The notes under the pieces are model-generated. The model did no database searches and was not told the DNA's origin. It was given only the letters and a program-made list of their open reading frames with translations. From Cloeon dipterum (taxonomy: Eukaryota > Arthropoda > Insecta > Ephemeroptera > Baetidae), in NCBI RefSeq assembly GCF_949628265.1, contig NC_088787.1:796501-860500 (forward strand): a stretch of DNA of 64,000 nt, written 5' to 3'. Below, in pieces: positions 61,014-64,000 of this stretch (positions within the stretch are counted from its first letter, which is position 1; every line of letters begins with the position of its first letter). The translations under genes were made by a program, and so were the position numbers.

Positions 61014-64000
61014 ATGGTGTGGGAGATCAAAACGTGCATGACGTTTCTCTTTTTCCTTCTCGGTGAGTAATTATAACTCCGCCTGACAATATTATTATTT
61101 TTTAATTATTCAAACACGAAGCAGGGTTCAACTTTGCTTTTGGATACTTGGTCCAAGTTAAATCTCAGAACGGAATCAATGCCTGCATCACTGATGACCA
61201 CCAACATGCGGTAGCTTTCGTCAAGTCCTGGAAACCATTGTCAGGTATTTAACGTGTTTTAGAAATATTAAGAAGGATGATTATGTCATATTTTCGTAAG
61301 AGCTTTCTATTAAATTAGTGGTTGTAAATTTGTTTTGTAAATTATTTTCAACGCCGTTAATTTTGTAAGACAGATGTTTGTTAAGCTTAATCTTCCAATA
61401 CTTTTGTTACGTGCAACTACGTTTATTGAAATATTCTGTAAAGACAGCAACACCGATGTGGAAATCTTTGGCCTGGATGGAACTTCCACCGAACTGGGAA
61501 AATTTGATTGCAATTTGGTGAAAAAAGGCGGCTGCGAGCAGTGGCGAACAAAAAATTTCTCAAAGAAATCGAACAAATACGGAAATTACCCGCCCGTCAC
61601 CGACTTTCGTTGGCACGGTACATTATCATAAGTTTTTCCAAATTAGTAGAAAATTATGTTGGTTTTTACAGACTTGCCAGTTTATTTCGGAAAAGACTCT
61701 ACTTTCCTGCTGACGGAGGAAATGAGGAAGAACAAATCAATCAACTCACACTACTCAATGCTAACTGATAGAGACTACAAAGTGATCTTAGGCAGAAAGA
61801 GTTTGATGGATGCGTTTAACCTAACAAAACATCTCTCCGAGGACGAGTTCAATGAAATTCTTATTCGGAGCCTTCGCGATATTCCGAATTTTCATGATTT
61901 CATTTTGCAAAACTATAATTTTAACGTTCGGGTATGAAAAATTAACGCAGCAAAAATGTTTCTTACATCTGTTGAATCCTCCAAGCCCAAGCGAGATCTA
62001 TGGCACATCATGACTCTTAATTACTCGGCAGACACTGCAAAAATAGAACTGCTCGTTCGTAAGGAAGGCCAGAGTCCGTTCATTGACAGTAGGCCAATGT
62101 AAGTAGAAATATTTGAATTTTCTTATAATTTATTCGAATGTAAAATATGCCTTTAGGGATGGGGATGGCGTCATCCCAACAATCTTGCTGATAGGATCTG
62201 GTCTGGTGAAGCATCATTCTTGTAAGTCCAAAATCCTAATTTGTGCATGCCTTTTAAAAGGAAAGCGCTAGTATATTGACGGCTAAACTCTGACTAGTCA
62301 GAAAGTGACTTTATAAAGTCTGTGACTGTTCTAAAAACTTCACCCCCTGCAGCGAATAACCCTCTCTTGCCAATCAGAGTAGATGCATGGTCTTGCACCT
62401 TAGCTTTAGCTTTTCTCATGATTAATAATTTAACTTTTGTTTCGCCTAAATTGGTGTCAAACGAAAACGCACGAGTTGAACTATAACAAAATTCGACAAC
62501 ATGACCGCGAGTAATGAAATAACCGAGAAATCCACGCTCGAAATATGCTCTATTTCGCCTGGGGGAAGAAAGCTACAGCAGGAGCAAAAGTGACAGTAGA
62601 GACATCTGCTCAAAGCAAGCCAGAGCAATGAAGCAGATCAGTCACGTGACTTAATCCCACGATCTCATTGGCCAAGAAAGCGGCAAATTTCCTCGTATTG
62701 ATTAATTAAAATTATTTCCAGACAATCTTCTTGTGCCCGAAAATTCAAATAGTTGGATGGAGCGAGAAATCGACATCAAAGAAGCAAGCCCATTCTGCGT
62801 TGACGTTGTTTACCTTTTGAAAAACAAACTCAACAGTTCGGAAAGCCCTTTGAATATCACATTGACGATGCAGAACGGCCTAACGGAGCATTTCACTCAT
62901 AATGAAGCTTCAAAGAAAGGTGCTGCCACCTGGCAAGTTGCTAGGTTTGAAAATCCGCAACCTCGATTCAAGGGAAACATGACGATCAGGTTGAACGTTG
63001 GATCGAAAGACCTGGAAATTGGCGGAGTTAAATTCTGCACAGGAGGTTTGTTTTAATATTTCTCACGGTATTTTTATTTTTCTCTATATTCAGGAGACTT
63101 GATGGTCATTCCCAAGGACCACGGTGAACAGTATAACTGTCAGATATTGTCTGATCAACCCCCAAAAACAATTATAGATGATATTAAAAAAGGTAATAAT
63201 TTGTTAAAAGTTATAAAATCACGTACATGAATTCTCCTATTGTATCTTTTTACTTTTTGTAATGTTGCATGGATTTTGGATCGTCCAATAGTTATTTTTT
63301 AATTAGACGTTTTGTAATATTTAAATTTTAGTGGCTGTTAGTTGGAAAATTTGCGAACGACTCGGCAAAAAAGACTGTTCAGAGCTGAGAGCGGGACGGC
63401 ATTGCTTTGGAGGCTATTCAGGCGAAAAATGCCAGACACGTAATATTAATAACGCCTAAAAAAACAGTTAATTAACCATATTTCCTCGCCAGGCTGTTCC
63501 GGAAATAGTTTTGGAATGGATTGTGCAGAAAATTACCCAGCCGGCCGATGTGTCAACGACGAATTCAGCCGGAAAGACGGATCGTGCAATCTTGCTTGTG
63601 GAAATAGGACGTTTAGCTTTCCTTTTTGCACCACTCGTAAAGAATATCTAAAATTTGTTTACCCTCTTAGTAATAAACTCTTAATGCACAGCAATTAGAA
63701 AGGTGGACCCTGTTGTTGTCAGCGTCTCGAGAACAGCCATTAAATTGAGGATGCCGGACAGCAGCCAGCTCACTGGTCACGACCACATCGCCGTGCAGTA
63801 CAGAGAAGTAAAACCGTTAGGAACTATTACTTGAATATTTATAAAACCTCTACTTTTAGATTAACGGAGGACTGTTTTGGCACACCAAGGTTCATAAAGA
63901 GACGGACGGTGAATTTGTTGTACTGGATAATCTTACTCCCAACACGGACTACGAGATCGCTTTCGTTGTGTACGAACACAATTGGGAACTATACCTGCAA
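61014..64000 (+). CDS. Receptor-like protein with EGF-like and fibronectin-III modules (3' end outside window)
   Basis: Exons: 61014-61062, 61125-61244, 61444-61617, 61672-61931, 61986-62098, 62157-62221, 62722-63045, 63094-63192, 63332-63439, 63493-63636, 63692-63807, 63860-64000 and onward; 571 residues are visible and all phases agree. ATG 61,014 has a good CACCATGG context and begins a hydrophobic leader. Residues about 17-400 are an ectodomain I do not recognise. About 402-485 is Cys-rich and EGF-like (HCFGGYSGEKC, DCAENYPAGRC). About 487-571 is a fibronectin-III domain, with the typical VLDNLTPNTDYEIAF end. Most borders are phase 1, as expected for shuffled extracellular modules. A Tie-like receptor kinase or a receptor phosphatase would fit, but the kinase or phosphatase part lies outside the window. 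The acceptor at 61,985 is inferred because the nearer CAG breaks the frame. Confidence 0.75.

Noticed and set aside
61931-61985. Acceptor CAG at 61,952 for exon 5 of the receptor gene
   Set aside because: In phase 0 it gives a stop within about 20 codons; the AAG at 61,983-61,985 keeps the frame and leaves a 54-nt intron like its neighbours.
1-64000. CRISPR arrays, prokaryotic operons, rRNA or tRNA genes
   Set aside because: No regularly spaced short repeats with unique spacers, and no convincing rRNA segments or tRNA cloverleafs noticed by eye; spliced genes show the DNA is eukaryotic. A tRNA scan was not possible.

Overview
The window looks like nuclear DNA of an arthropod, most likely an insect. 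Genes are split by very short GT-AG introns (often 51-56 nt). Intergenic DNA is AT-rich and full of small non-autonomous transposons. One block is a tandem array of yellow/major-royal-jelly-family genes, a family best known from insects. The species cannot be named from sequence alone.

Layout. (1) 1-46,057, plus strand: three tandem paralogues, here called A, B and C, of a very large NLR-like gene. A (1-2,895) shows only its ankyrin C-terminus because its 5' end lies outside the window. B (18,953-26,467) is complete in outline but has a one-base frameshift in its NTPase domain. C (39,424-46,057) is intact: nine coding exons, about 2,033 residues. Read through its splice sites, C encodes a caspase-like domain with His and Cys retained, then a second caspase-like domain with both catalytic positions lost, then a NACHT-type NTPase (Walker A, Walker B and the FxHxTFxEFLAA-type motif), then about 1,000 residues of ankyrin repeats. 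A sensor, an oligomerisation motor and a protease thus sit in one polypeptide. (2) The 10-16 kb gene-poor tracts after A and B are diverged copies of one another, so the duplicated unit is about 20 kb. They hold several dispersed repeat families, three hAT-like elements with perfect 8-bp target duplications, a LINE 3' fragment, a (GA)n microsatellite, and candidate exons of an unrecognised small-intron gene. (3) 47.4-60.4 kb: five yellow-family genes, two on plus and three on minus. They have an N-terminal signal peptide and, unusually, a separate last exon encoding a Thr/Pro-rich stalk, a transmembrane helix and a short basic tail. Two are pseudogenes and one has a stop just before the anchor exon. 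(4) 61,014 to the end, plus strand: the 5' part of a cell-surface receptor-like gene with signal peptide, novel ectodomain, Cys-rich EGF-like modules and a fibronectin-III domain.

How they may work together (inference): the A/B/C array is a lineage-specific expansion of a candidate innate-immune or cell-death receptor. The caspase domain would be the effector, NACHT the switch and ankyrin repeats the sensor. The yellow-family array is a separate expansion of surface-anchored MRJP-domain proteins. Nothing in the sequence links the two functionally beyond adjacency.
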